From the NCBI RefSeq assembly GCF_900105905.1, contig NZ_FNSV01000005.1, positions 8,993,811-9,057,810 of the forward strand: a stretch of 64,000 nucleotides of DNA. Reading direction: 5' to 3'. This document shows, piece by piece, positions 52,701 to 64,000 of this stretch. Within the stretch, counting starts at the first letter, position 1, and each line of letters starts with the position of its first letter. The position numbers and the translations under genes were made by a program. Below the pieces are notes generated by a model. It was not told the DNA's origin. It ran no database searches and worked only from the letters and a program-made list of their open reading frames with translations. Source of the stretch: Rhodococcus koreensis. GTDB lineage: Bacteria > Actinomycetota > Actinomycetes > Mycobacteriales > Mycobacteriaceae.

Positions 52701-55700
52701 CTCGGAATCTTCCGCGGCGTCCTCGGTCTGCCCGAACTGAGCGTCGACACCAGCTTCTTCGACCTCGGCGGCAACTCGCTGACGGCCACCCAGGTCGTGT
52801 CCCGGGTGAACGCCGCCCTTGGTGTGCGGATCGGGGTCCGGGACCTCTTCCAGTCGCCGTCGGTGGCGCAACTGGCGGCCTCGGTGGTGGGCGCCGCGCC
52901 GCAATCCGACCCGCGGCCGGTGCTGGAGGCGCGGGAACGACCCGACCGCGTGCCCCTGTCCGTTGCGCAGCAACGAATGTGGTTCCTCAACCAGTTCGAC
53001 ACCTCCTCGGCCGCCTACAACCTGCCGATTTCCCTGAGGCTTACCGGCGCACTCGACCGCGACGCCCTGCGCAGGGCGCTCGACGACGTCCAGGAACGGC
53101 ACGAGGCGCTCCGCACCGTCTACCCCGACAGCGCGGACGGACCCCATCAGCTGATCACCCCCGCCGTGAGCGTGCTACCCGCAGACGGCCCGGCCGACGT
53201 CGCCACCGAGTCGCTCACCGCCGCGGTGACGGCCCTCGGCGGCGCAGGATTCGACCTCACCACCGATACGCCGATGCGCGCCGGGCTGTTCCGCGAGGCG
53301 CCGGACCGGCACGTCCTCGTCCTCGTCGTCCACCACATCGCCGCCGACGGCTGGTCGATGACACCACTGGCCGCCGACGTGATGCTCGCGTACGCTGCGC
53401 GCGTCGCCGGTCACGCGCCCACCTGGGCGCCCCTGCCGGTGCAGTACGCCGACTACAGCCTGTGGCAGCGTGAGCTGCTGGGGTCGGAGGACGACCCGAA
53501 CAGCCTGTCCGCCAAGCAGATCTCCTACTGGCGGTCGGCGCTCGCCGGAGTGCCGCAGGTGATCGAACTGCCCACCGACCGGACCCGGCCCGCCGACATG
53601 TCGCACCGCGGTGGCCGCGTCGAGTTCACGATCCCCGCTGACGTCCACCGGCGTCTCCTCGATCTGGCGCAGAGCACCGGCACCACCTCGTTCATGGTGA
53701 CGCACGCCGCGCTGGCCGTGCTGCTGCGCCGCCTGGGTGCCGGGTCCGACATCGTGATCGGCACCCCCGTCGCCGGTCGCGGCGAGGAAGCGCTCGACCA
53801 TCTCGTCGGCATGTTCGTCAACACCCTCGTACTCCGGACCGCCGTCGAACCCGCCGACACGTTCGGGGACGTGCTGGCCCGGGTGCGCGACGCCGACCTC
53901 GCCGCGTTCCAGCACGGCGACGTCCCCTTCGAGCGCCTCGTGGAGGTGCTCAGTCCCGCCCGGTCGTCCGCGCATCATCCGCTGTTCCAGGTGATGCTCA
54001 CGTTCCAGAACACCGCGAACACCCGGGTGGAACTCGACGGGCTCGAGGTCGAGGCCGCCGAGATCGACGTCCAGGTGGCGAAGTTCGACCTGCAACTCAC
54101 CGTCGTCGAGCAGTTCGACTCCGCCGGCGACGCCGCAGGTCTGGCCGTGCAACTGTCCTACGCGACAGATCTGTTCGACCACACCACGGCCGAGTCGATC
54201 GGCGAACGATTCGCCCGGCTCCTCGACGCGGTCGCAGGCAACCCGCCGGTCGCCGTCGGCGACCTCGACCTCCTCGCGGCGGGGGAACGCGCCGCCCTCA
54301 CCGCGGCCAACGCAACGCACCGTCCGGTGCCGGCGGACACCCTGGTGTCGCTGTTCGCAGCCCAGGCCGCCGCCACCCCGGATGCCGTGGCGCTGGTGTT
54401 CGACGATCGGCGGCTGACCTACGCCGAGTTCGACGAGCAGACCGACCGACTCGCCCGCCACCTGATCCGGAACGGGGTGGGACCGGAGTCCGTCGTCGCG
54501 GTCGGGATGCGGCGCTCGATCGACCTGCTCGTCGCCGTCTACGCGATCGTGAAGGCAGGCGCAGCGTATCTGCCGATCGATCCCGACCATCCGGTCGAGC
54601 GCACCGCGTACGTGCTCGACACCGCACAGCCGGTCTGTGTGCTGACACGCGCCGCCGACGACACGACGTTCTCCACCGCGGCACTCGTGGAGTACATCGA
54701 CACCCTCGACCTCCCCGAGGAGGACTCGGAACCGGTCGCCCCCGCGCTCACCGCGGCGAACACGGCGTACGTGATCTTCACGTCCGGCTCGACGGGTCGT
54801 CCGAAGGGGGTCGCGGTCACGCACGGCGCGATCGTGAACCGGCTGCTGTGGATGCAGCACGAATACGCCCTGACCAGCTCGGATATCGTTCTGCAGAAGA
54901 CCCCGGTGACGTTCGACGTGTCGGTGTGGGAGCTGTTCTGGCCGCTGCAGGTCGGGGCGTCCCTGGTGATCGCCGCACCGGACGGGCACCGCGATCCCGA
55001 TTACCTCGCCACCCTCATCCGCCGGCACCGCGTCACCACCGCGCATTTCGTGCCGTCGATGCTGTCGGTATTCACTGCTGAACCGGCTGTGGTGCAGTGT
55101 GATTCGTTGCGGTTGGTGTTCTGTTCGGGGGAGGCGCTGACGCCGGAGCAGGTGTCGCGGTTCCGGGCGGTCAGTGGTGCGGGTCTGCACAATCTGTACG
55201 GGCCGACGGAGGCTGCCGTCGACGTGACGTACTGGGAGACCGGTGCGTCGGACACATTCTCTGTCCCGATCGGTCGTCCGGTGTGGAACACCCAGTTGCA
55301 TGTGCTCGATGCCCGGTTGCATCCGGTGCCGAACGGGGTGGCGGGGGAGCTGTATCTGGCGGGTGACCAGTTGGCGCGGGGGTACTTCGGCCGCGTCGAT
55401 CTCACCGCGGATCGGTTCGTGGCGAACCCGTTCGCCGCGGGTGGGCGGATGTATCGGACGGGGGATCTGGTGCGTCGCCGGGCCGACGGGGCGTTGGAGT
55501 ATCTGGGTCGTACGGATTTCCAGGTGAAGTTGCGGGGGCAGCGGATCGAGTTGGGTGAGATCGAGGCGGCCCTGGAGACGCATCCGGACGTGGTGCAGGC
55601 GGTTGTGGTGGTGCACCGGGACGAACGCGGCGAGGAAGCCCTCGTCGCCTACACGGTCGGTGCCGCGAACACCGAGGCGGCGGATCTCCGAGACCACGTT

Positions 55701-57890
55701 GCCCGGGTGCTGCCGTCGTACATGATTCCGGCGCAGGTCGTGCACCTGGACACGCTGCCGCTGTCGGTGAACGGAAAACTCGACCGCAAGGCCCTGCCCG
55801 CACCGAACCTCGACACCGCGACCGCTGAATACGTGGCACCGCGGACCCCCGCCGAGGTGGTTGTCTCCGACGTGTTCGCCGAGATCCTGGGTGTCGAGCG
55901 GGTCGGCATCCACGACCACTTCTTCGACCTCGGCGGCAACTCCCTCGTCGCCACCCGCCTGGTATCGCGACTGCGCAACGCACTCGGCGTCCCGGTGTCG
56001 CTGCGCGATGTCTTCGATGCGCCGACCGTCGGCGGGCTCGCACAGAGACTCGACGGGGCCGACCCTGCGGCGCACCTCGCGCCTCCCGCACTGACTCCGC
56101 GGAAGCGGCCCGAGCAGGTGCCGTTGTCGCCAGCCCAGCAACGCGTGTGGTTCCTCAACCAGTTCGACACCGCGAGTCCGGTCTACAATCTGCCTCTCGC
56201 CGTGCGGTTCTCGGGTGACCTCGACATCACGGCACTGAGTCGCGCGCTCCGCGACGTACTGCACCGGCACGAATCGCTGCGCACCGTGTTCCCCGCCTCG
56301 GACGCCGGCCCCTGGCAGCGCATCCGCGACGTGCACGACGCCGACCTCGACCTCACCGTCGCCGAGGTGACGGAGGCCGACCTCCCCGCCGCGATCCGGG
56401 GATTCGCCCTCGCCGGCTTCGATGTCACCACCGAGATTCCGGTACGCGCTCAACTGCTGCGCGTGCGGAACGACGAACACGTGCTCGTCCTGATGGTGCA
56501 CCACATTGCCGCCGACGGATGGTCGTTCGCGCCGCTGTCCCGCGACCTGATGCTCGCGTACGCCGCGCACAGCGGCGGCCACGAACTGCAGTGGACGCCG
56601 CTGCCCGTGCAGTACGCCGACTACACACTCTGGCAGCACGAACTCCTCGGCGACGAGGACGACCCGGACTCGCGGGCCGCCCGCCAACTCGCGTATTGGG
56701 GAACCGCGCTGGCCGGGCTGCGGGACAGCCTCGACCTGCCCACCGACAGGCCGCGACCCACCGTCGCGTCGAAGCACGGCGCCACCCTGTCGTGGGAGAT
56801 TTCCGCCGAACTGCACGAACGCCTGCTGAACCTGGCCCGCACACAGAACGCCACCCTGTTCATGGTCGCGCACTCCGCACTGTCGGTACTGCTCAGCCGG
56901 CTCAGCGCGACCACCGACATCGCCATCGGCACGCCCGTCGCCGGCCGCGGTGACCGCGACCTCGACGACCTGGTCGGCATGTTCGTCAACACCCTCGTGC
57001 TCCGCGCACAACTGGACCCGGCCTCGTCGTTCACTGAACTACTGCAGCAGGTCCGAGACGTGGACCTCTCCGCGTTCGCGCACACGGATGTGCCGTTCGA
57101 GCGTCTGGTGGAGCACCTGAACCCCACCCGCACGGCAGCACACCACCCGCTGTTCCAGGTGGCGCTGTTCTTCCAGAACCACGCCCCCACGCACCTCGAA
57201 CTCCCCGGCCTGTCGGTGTCGAGCCAACCGATCCTTCCCGACGTCGCCGCGTTCGACCTGCAACTCGTCCTCACCGACACCCACGCCGCCGACGGGCGAC
57301 CCGGCCCCATCGCCGCCGAATTCAACTACGCCACCGACCTGTTCGACGAGAGCACGGTCCGCTCGTTCGGCGCGCAGTTCGTCCGGATCCTCGAGGCCGT
57401 CACAGTTGCACCGCAGACGCCGGTCGGCGACATCGCGATCGCGGACCCCGCCACACGCATCCGCGAACTGTCCGGATGGAACGCCACCGACCACGACGTC
57501 CCCCTCACCACCCTGCCGGATCTGTTCGACGCGCAGGTAGCGCGGACTCCCGAAGCCCCGGCACTGGTTTTCGAGGGCGTCTCCCTCACCTATGCGGAGT
57601 TCGATGCTCGGGTGAATCGGCTTGCCCGGTATCTGATCTGGTGTGGTGTGGGGCCGGAGTCGAGGGTCGCGTTGGCGATGCGGCGCTCGCTGGACCTGGT
57701 GGTGGGAATGTACGCGGTGGTGAAGGCGGGCGGTGCCTACGTGCCCGTCGACCCCGACCATCCCGTCGACCGCATCGGGTACGTGCTGGAGTCTGCCAGG
57801 CCGGTACGCGTTCTGACCAGTACCACGGATCACAGTGCAGTTCCCTCCGACGTCGAAGTGATCACGATCGATGACCTGGACCTGACCGAC
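49734..57890 (+). CDS. Non-ribosomal peptide synthetase, C-A-T-C-A-T-C-A(partial); 3' end lost at a fold-back
   Basis: At least 2,719 residues of an NRPS. Module 1 opens with a condensation domain (CRVHHVALDG, active site near residue 150), then an adenylation domain (YTSGSTGRPKG near 629) and a carrier (FFDLGGNSL, Ser about 1015). Module 2 has C (VVHHIAADGWS near 1200), A (FTSGSTGRPKG near 1682) and T (FFDLGGNS, Ser about 2070). Module 3 has C (MVHHIAADGWS near 2256) and the first part of an A domain, broken before its core. By motif alignment the second A domain gives D-V-W-H-F-S-L-V-D-K, a serine code; the first gives D-A-F-F-V-A-A-I-M, unassigned. A leading C domain suggests N-acylation of the first residue. 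GTG at 49734 follows AGAGGA. The frame continues past 57890, but as inverted sequence, not protein. Confidence 0.88.
51901..57890 (+). repeat. Inverted repeat arm 1 (clean copy, NRPS coding)
   Basis: About 5,990 bases of intact NRPS coding sequence that recurs in reverse complement at 58033-64000. Base 51901 pairs with base 64000 at the window edge, so the repeat probably extends further. This arm keeps one open frame. Confidence 0.9.
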
Positions 57891-58032
57891 TACTCCGGCA
57901 CGCGCATCACCGACTGCGCGTTCGGAATGCGATTCCCGGCGCGGACCATGAGTACGGCCGGTACGTCATTACGCCGCCGGAACGACGGTGCAATCCTTCG
58001 AAGCGGTCCGGTGTGCCGCGTGCACGGCAGTG
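57891..58032. other. Spacer at the centre of the palindrome
   Basis: About 142 bases between the arms. It does not continue a clean adenylation domain, but fragments such as the GGTACGTCATTACG stretch near 57960 loosely resemble the expected A3 region (AYVIYTSGSTG), as if the true gene continued here in noisy form before the strand switch. Confidence 0.5.
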
Positions 58033-61000
58033 GTCTGGGTCAGGTCCAGGTCATCGATGCGGTGGAGCACTTCGACGCGGAGGGAACTGCAACTGTGATC
58101 CGTGGGTACTGGTCAGAAACGCGTACCGGCCTGGCAGACTCCAGCAGTACCCGATGCGGTCGACGGGATGGTCGGGGTCGACGGCACGTAGGCACCGCCC
58201 GCCTTCCACCACCGCGTACATTGCCCACCACCAGGTCCAGCGAGCGCCGCATCGCCAACGCGACCCTCGACTCCGGCCCCACACCACACCAGATCAGATA
58301 CCGGGCAAGCCGATCACCCGAGCATCGACTCCGCATAGGTGAGGAGACGCCCTCGAAAACCAGTGCCGGGCTTCGGGAGTCCGCGCTACCTGCGCGTGAA
58401 AGATCCGGCAGGGTGGTGAGGGGGACGTCGTGGTCGGTGGCGTTCCATCCGGACATTTCGCGGATGCGTGTGGCGGGGTCCGCGATCGCGATGTCGCCGA
58501 CCGGCGTCTGCGGTGCAACTGTGACGGCCTCGAGGATCCGGACGAACTGCGCGCCGACGAGCGGACCGTGCTCTCGTCGACAGGTCGTGGCGTAGTTGAA
58601 TTCGGCGGCGATGGGGCCGGGTCGCCCGTCGGCGGCGTGGGTGTCGGTGAGGACGAGTTGCAGGTCGAACGCGGCGACGTCGGGAAGGATCGGTTGGCTC
58701 GACACCGACAGGCCGGGGAGTTCGAGGTGCGTGGGGCGTGGTTCTGGAAGAACAGCGCCACCTGGAACAGCGGGTGGTGTTGCTGCCGTGCGGGTGGGGT
58801 TCAGGTGCTCCACCAGACGCTCGAACGGCACATCCGTGTTGCGCGAACGCGGAGAGGTTCACGTCTCGGACCTGCTGCAGTAGTTCAGTGAACGACGAGG
58901 CCGGGTCATTGTGGCGCGAGCACGAGGTGTTGACGAACATGCCGACCAGGTCGTCGAGGTCGCGGTCACCGGCGGCCGGCGACGGGCGTGGCCGATGGCG
59001 ATGTCGGTGGTCGCGCTGAGCCGGCTGAGCAGTACCGACAGTGGGAGTGCGCGACCATGAACAGGGTGGCGTTCTGTGTGCGGGCCAGGTTCAGCAGGCG
59101 TTCGTGCAGTTCGGCGGAAATCTCCCACGACAGGGTGGCGCCGTGCTTCGACGCGACGGTGGGTCGCGGCCTGTCGGTGGGCAGGTCGAGGCTGTCCCGC
59201 AGCCCGGCCAGCGCGGTTTCCCAATACGCGAGTTGGCGGGCGGCCCGCGAGTCCGGGTCGTCCTCGTCGCCGAGGAGTTCGTGCTGCCAGAGTGTGTAGT
59301 CGGCGTAACTGCACGGGCAGCGGCGTCCACTGCAGTTCGTGGCCGCCGCTGTGCGCGGCGTACGCGAGCATCAGGTCGCGGGGACAGCGGCGCGAACGAC
59401 CATCCGTCGGCGGCAATGTGGTGCACCATCAGGACGAGCACGTGTTCGTCGTTCCGCACGCGCAGCAGTTGAGCGCGTACCGGAATCTCGGTGGTGACAT
59501 CGAAGCCGGCGAGGGCGAATCCCCGGATCGCGGCGGGGAGGTCGGCCTCCCGTCACCTCGGCGACGGTGAGGTCGAGGTCGGCGTCGTGCACGTCGCGGA
59601 TGCGCTGCCAGGGGCCGGCGTCCGAGGCGGGGAACACGGTGCGCAGCGATTCGTGCCGGTGCAGTACGTCGCGGAGCGCGCGACTCAGTGCCGTGATGTC
59701 GAGGTCACCCGAGAACCGCACGGCGAGAGGCAGATTGTAGACCGGACTCGCGGTGTCGAACTGGTTGAGGAACCACACGCGTTGCTGGGCTGGCGACAAC
59801 GGCACCTGCTCGGGCCGCTTCCGCGGAGTCAGTGCGGGAGGCGCGAGGTGCGCCGCAGGGTCGGCCCCGTCGAGTCTCTGTGCGAGCCCGCCGACGGTCG
59901 GCGCATCGAAGACATCGCGCAGCGACACCGGGACGCCGAGTGCGTTGCGCAGTCGCGATACCAGGCGGGTGGCGACGAGGGAGTTGCCGCCGAGGTCGAA
60001 GAAGTGGTCGTGGATGCCGACCCGCTCGACACCCAGGATCTCGGCGAACACGTCGGAGACAACCACCTCGGCGGGGGTCCGCGGTGCCACGTATTCAGCG
60101 GTCGCGGTGTCGAGGTTCGGTGCGGGCAGGGCCTTGCGGTCGAGTTTTCCGTTCACCGACAGCGGCAGCGTGTCCAGGTGCACGACCTGCGCCGGAATCA
60201 TGTACGACGGCAGCACCCGGGCAACGTGGTCTCGGAGATCCGCCGCCTCGGTGTTCGCGGCACCGACCGTGTAGGCGACGAGGGTTCCTCGCCGCGTTCG
60301 TCCCGGTGCACCACCACAACCGCCTGCACCACGTCCGGATGCGTCTCCAGGGCCGCCTCGATCTCACCCAACTCGATCCGCTGCCCCCGCAACTTCACCT
60401 GGAAATCCGTACGACCAGATACTCCAACGCCCCGTCGGCCCGGCGACGCACCAGATCCCCCGTCCGATACATCCGCCACCCGCGGCGAACGGGTTCGCCA
60501 CGAACCGATCCGCGGTGAGATCGACGCGGCCGAAGTACCCCGCGCCAACTGGTCACCCCGCCAGATACAGCTCCCCCGCCACCCCGTTCGGCACCGGATG
60601 CAACCGGGCATCGAGCACATGCAACTGGGTGTTCCACACCGGACGACCGATCGGGACAGAGAATGTGTCCGACGCACCGGTCTCCCAGTACGTCACGTCG
60701 ACGGCAGCCTCCGTCGGCCCGTACAGATTGTGCAGACCCGCACCACTGACCGCCCGGAACCGCGACACCTGCTCCGGCGTCAGCGCCTCCCCGAACAGAA
60801 CACCAACCGCAACGAATCACACTGCACCACAGCCGGTTCAGCAGTGAATACCGACAGCATCGACGGCACGAAATGCGCGTGGTGACGCGGTGCCGGCGGA
60901 TGAGGGTGGCGAGGTAATCGGGATCGCGGTGCCCGTCCGGTGCGGCGATCACCAGGGACGCCCCGACCTGCAGCGGCCAGAACAGCTCCCACACCGACAC

Positions 61001-64000
61001 GTCGAACGTCACCGGGGTCTTCTGCAGAACGATATCCGAGCTGGTCAGGGCGTATTCGTGCTGCATCCACAGCAGCCGGTTCACGATCGCGCCGTGCGTG
61101 ACCGCGACCCCCTTCGGACGACCCGTCGAGCCGGACGTGAAGATCACGTACGCCGTGTTCGCCGCGGTGAGCGCGGGGGCGACCGGTTCCGAGTCCTCCT
61201 CGGGAGGTCGAGGGTGTCGATGTACTCCACGAGTGCCGCGGTGGAGAACGTCGTGTCGTCGGCGGCGCGTGTCAGCACACAGACCGGCTGTGCGGTGTCG
61301 AGCACGTACGCGGTGCGCTCGACCGGATGGTCGGGATCGATCGGCAGATACGCTGCGCCTGCCTTCACGATCGCGTAGACGGCGACGAGCAGGTCGATCG
61401 AGCGCCGCATCCCGACCGCGACGACGGACTCCGGTCCCACCCCGTTCCGGATCAGGTGGCGGGCGAGTCGGTCGGTCTGCTCGTCGAACTCGGCGTAGGT
61501 CAGCCGCCGATCGTCGAACACCAGCGCCACGGCATCCGGGGTGGCGGCGGCCTGGGCTGCGAACAGCGACACCAGGGTGTCCGCCGGCACCGGACGGTGC
61601 GTTGCGTTGGCCGCGGTGAGGGCGGCGCGTTCCCCCGCCGCGAGGAGGTCGAGGTCGCCGACGGCGACCGGCGGGTTGCCTGCGACCGCGTCGAGGAGCC
61701 GGGCGAATCGTTCGCCGATCGACTCGGCCGTGGTGTGGTCGAACAGATCTGTCGCGTAGGACAGTTGCACGGCCAGACCTGCGGCGTCGCCGGCGGAGTC
61801 GAACTGCTCGACGACGGTGAGTTGCAGGTCGAACTTCGCCACCTGGACGTCGATCTCGGCGGCCTCGACCTCGAGCCCGTCGAGTTCCACCCGGGTGTTC
61901 GCGGTGTTCTGGAACGTGAGCATCACCTGGAACAGCGGATGATGCGCGGACGACCGGGCGGGACTGAGCACCTCCACGAGGCGCTCGAAGGGGACGTCGC
62001 CGTGCTGGAACGCGGCGAGGTCGGCGTCGCGCACCCGGGCCAGCACGTCCCCGAACGTGTCGGCGGGTTCGACGGCGTCCGGAGTACGAGGGTGTTGACG
62101 AACATGCCGACGAGATGGTCGAGCGCTTCCTCGCCGCGACCGGCGACGGGGGTGCCGATCACGATGTCGGACCCGGCACCCAGGCGGCGCAGCAGCACGG
62201 CCAGCGCGGCGTGCGTCACCATGAACGAGGTGGTGCCGGTGCTCTGCGCCAGATCGAGGAGACGCCGGTGACGTCAGCGGGATCGTGAACTCGACGCGGC
62301 CACCGCGGTGCGACATGTCGGCGGGCCGGGTCCGGTCGGTGGGCAGTTCGATCACCTGCGGCACTCCGGCGAGCGCCGACCGCCAGTAGGAGATCTGCTT
62401 GGCGGACAGGCTGTTCGGGTCGTCCTCCGACCCCAGCAGCTCACGCTGCCACAGGCTGTAGTCGGCGTACTGCACCGGCAGGGGCGCCCAGGTGGCGCGT
62501 GACCGGCGACGCGCGCAGCGTACGCGAGCATCACGTCGGCGGCCAGTGGTGTCATCGACCAGCCGTCGGCGGCGATGTGGTGGACGACGAGGACGAGGAC
62601 GTGCCGGTCCGGCGCCTCGCGGAACAGCCCGGCGCGCATCGGCGTATCGGTGGTGAGGTCGAATCCTGCGCCGCCGAGGGCCGTCACCGCGGCGGTGAGC
62701 GACTCGGTGGCGACGTCGGCGGGCCGTCTGCGGGTAGCACGCTCACGGCGGGGTGATCAGCTGATGGGTCCGTCCGCGCTGTCGGGGTAGACGGTGCGGA
62801 GCGCCTCGTGCCGTTCCTGGACGTCGTCGAGCGCCCTGCGCAGGGCGTCGCGGTCGAGTGCGCCGGTAAGCCTCAGGGAAATCGGCAGGTTGTAGGCGGC
62901 CGAGGAGGTGTCGAACTGGTTGAGGAACCACATTCGTTGCTGCGCAACGGACAGGGGCACGCGGTCGGGTCGTTCCCGCGCCTCCAGCACCGGCCGCGGG
63001 TCGGATTGCGGCGCGGCGCCCACCACCGAGGCCGCCAGTTGCGCCACCGACGGCGACTGGAAGAGGTCCCGGACCCCGATCCGCACACCAAGGGCGGCGT
63101 TCACCCGGGACACGACCTGGGTGGCCGTCAGCGAGTTGCCGCCGAGGTCGAAGAAGCTGGTGTCGACGCTCAGTTCGGGCAGACCGAGGACGCCGCGGAA
63201 GATTCCGAGAAGGATCTCCTCGGTGACCGTTCTCGGGCGCACGATGTCGGCCGAGCGTGCGGCGAATACCGGTGCAGGCAGGGCGTTGCGGTCCAGTTTG
63301 CCGCCGGGGTCAACGGCAGCGAATCCAACACCACGATCGACGACGGCACCATGTACCCGGGAAGACGCTCCCCGACGAACTCCGACAACACCCGGGTTTC
63401 GATGTCCGCTGCCGGCCGGCAGCACATACGACACCAAGCGAGTATTTCCGCTCCCGTCGTCATAGCGACCGTGTGCGCGAACTCCACCACCGGATGCGAC
63501 GCCAACACGGCGTCGATCTCACCCAATTCGATCCGGAACCCACGGATCTTGACCTGAAAATCACTGCGGCCCAGAAACTCCAGAACCCAAGACCCGCCTG
63601 CGAGGCCACCCAGCGGACCACATCACCCGTGCGATACATCCGGCCACCCGCACCGAACGGCGACGCCACAAACCGTCCCGCCGTCAACCCCGCCGGCGCA
63701 CATACCCCCGAGCCAAGCTGGAGCCGAGGACATACAGCTCACGCGCACCCGAGCGGGACCGGACGCAACCGGTCATCGAGGACGACGAGATCGACACCCA
63801 CGGTCGGTGACCCGACACTCACCGCCTGTCCGGCACCAGCGGACCCGTCGCCGACGACATGATCGTCGTCTCACTCGGACCGTACGCATTGACCATCACC
63901 CGGCCCGGCGCCCACCGCGCCACCAACTCCGGCGGACACACATCACCCGCCACCACCACAGTCCGCAGATGGTCCAGACCACGGTGATCGAGCGACGCCA
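58033..64000 (-). repeat. Inverted repeat arm 2 (indel-rich copy)
   Basis: About 5,968 bases that are the reverse complement of arm 1 with many one- and two-base insertions and deletions. Examples: GGCGGGCAAAC in arm 1 is GGCGGCAAAC here (near 63300), CAGGGCGGG becomes CAGGCGGG (near 63596), and GCCGGCGCCGGC becomes GCCGGCCGGC (near 63415). Differences concentrate in G/C runs, with few substitutions. Confidence 0.92.
58033..64000 (-). pseudogene. Frameshifted NRPS fragments in arm 2; probably not real genes
   Basis: Minus-strand fragments of the same NRPS appear as broken frames: 62757-63437 (end of A1, T1, start of C2), 61144-62475 (C2 into A2), 60395-61147 (A2), 59371-60216 (end of A2, T2, start of C3) and 58040-58831 (C3 into A3). 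Each matches part of the clean gene, but the frame changes at indels. If the sequence is real this would be a decaying inverted duplicate; uncorrected chimeric reads are far more likely. These frames should not be annotated as separate genes. Confidence 0.8.

Noticed and set aside
53175..57011. Very long open frame antisense to the NRPS
   Set aside because: Same shadow effect; the plus-strand frame has all NRPS motifs.
57891..58595. C-terminal extension of the NRPS open frame
   Set aside because: Past 57890 the frame reads inverted NRPS sequence, so its translation is an accident of the fold-back.
58033..64000. A second, oppositely oriented NRPS gene or a genuine inverted gene duplication
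   Set aside because: The copy differs from arm 1 mainly by short indels in G/C runs, as expected of uncorrected reads; independent NRPS genes would differ by substitutions and keep their frame.
1..64000. tRNA, rRNA or CRISPR arrays
   Set aside because: No cloverleaf, rRNA-like stretch or regularly spaced short repeats were seen; the only repeated units are IS ends, the TetR dyads and the NRPS palindrome.

Overview
The window is high-GC actinobacterial DNA. The gene content and order (a cobG-cobH-cobIJ/cobN block with a cobalamin riboswitch, UPF0182, the fxsA/lnt/ppm1 neighbourhood, many leaderless starts) fit a mycolic-acid actinomycete, most probably Rhodococcus. That placement is inference from gene content; no rRNA or other marker is present.

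Layout. 0-4.4 kb: a CitE-like lyase and an MFS exporter face each other across an IS630-type element that landed inside their shared stop codon; two small hypotheticals follow. 4.4-8.8 kb: an alpha/beta hydrolase, a lipoprotein class A beta-lactamase, a divergent LysR regulator and a second, signal-less beta-lactamase-fold protein. 8.8-15.9 kb: cobalamin (B12) synthesis, with cobG-cobH-cobIJ leftward and riboswitch-controlled cobN rightward. 15.9-28.8 kb: two PPOX/F420-type flavoproteins, two TetR regulators, UPF0182, a DUF418 membrane protein with paired operators, an ANTAR/small-membrane-protein operon with a strong promoter, a TSUP-tldD-tldE operon and an orphan histidine kinase. 28.9-36 kb: an accessory patch with a GH43-like secreted protein, several unrecognised genes, an IS21-family element and an alkylsulfatase 3' remnant. 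36-40.7 kb: a TetR / APC permease / YtcJ-type amidohydrolase module. 40.7-49.5 kb: a GT-C membrane protein, CBS and YciI proteins, an orphan NarL-type regulator, a secreted protein and the fxsA-amidohydrolase-lnt-ppm1 run for lipoprotein acylation and polyprenol-phosphate mannose supply.

49.7 kb to the end: a large non-ribosomal peptide synthetase gene (C-A-T-C-A-T-C-A, incomplete). Its second adenylation domain has a serine-type specificity code. The gene does not end normally. At about 57.9 kb the sequence folds back, and 58.03-64.0 kb is the reverse complement of 51.9-57.9 kb, peppered with one- and two-base indels, mostly in G/C runs. The fold-back half looks like uncorrected long-read sequence joined as a palindromic chimera, so genes should not be called from it.

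How the parts work together. The B12 genes form one pathway split between an unswitched leftward operon and a riboswitch-controlled cobN. lnt and ppm1 overlap and serve envelope biogenesis. The LysR gene sits between two penicillin-recognising-fold genes and probably controls them. At least seven genes have a TAnnnT -10 hexamer placed exactly so that transcription begins at the start codon, so leaderless translation is common here. No tRNA, rRNA or CRISPR array was seen.
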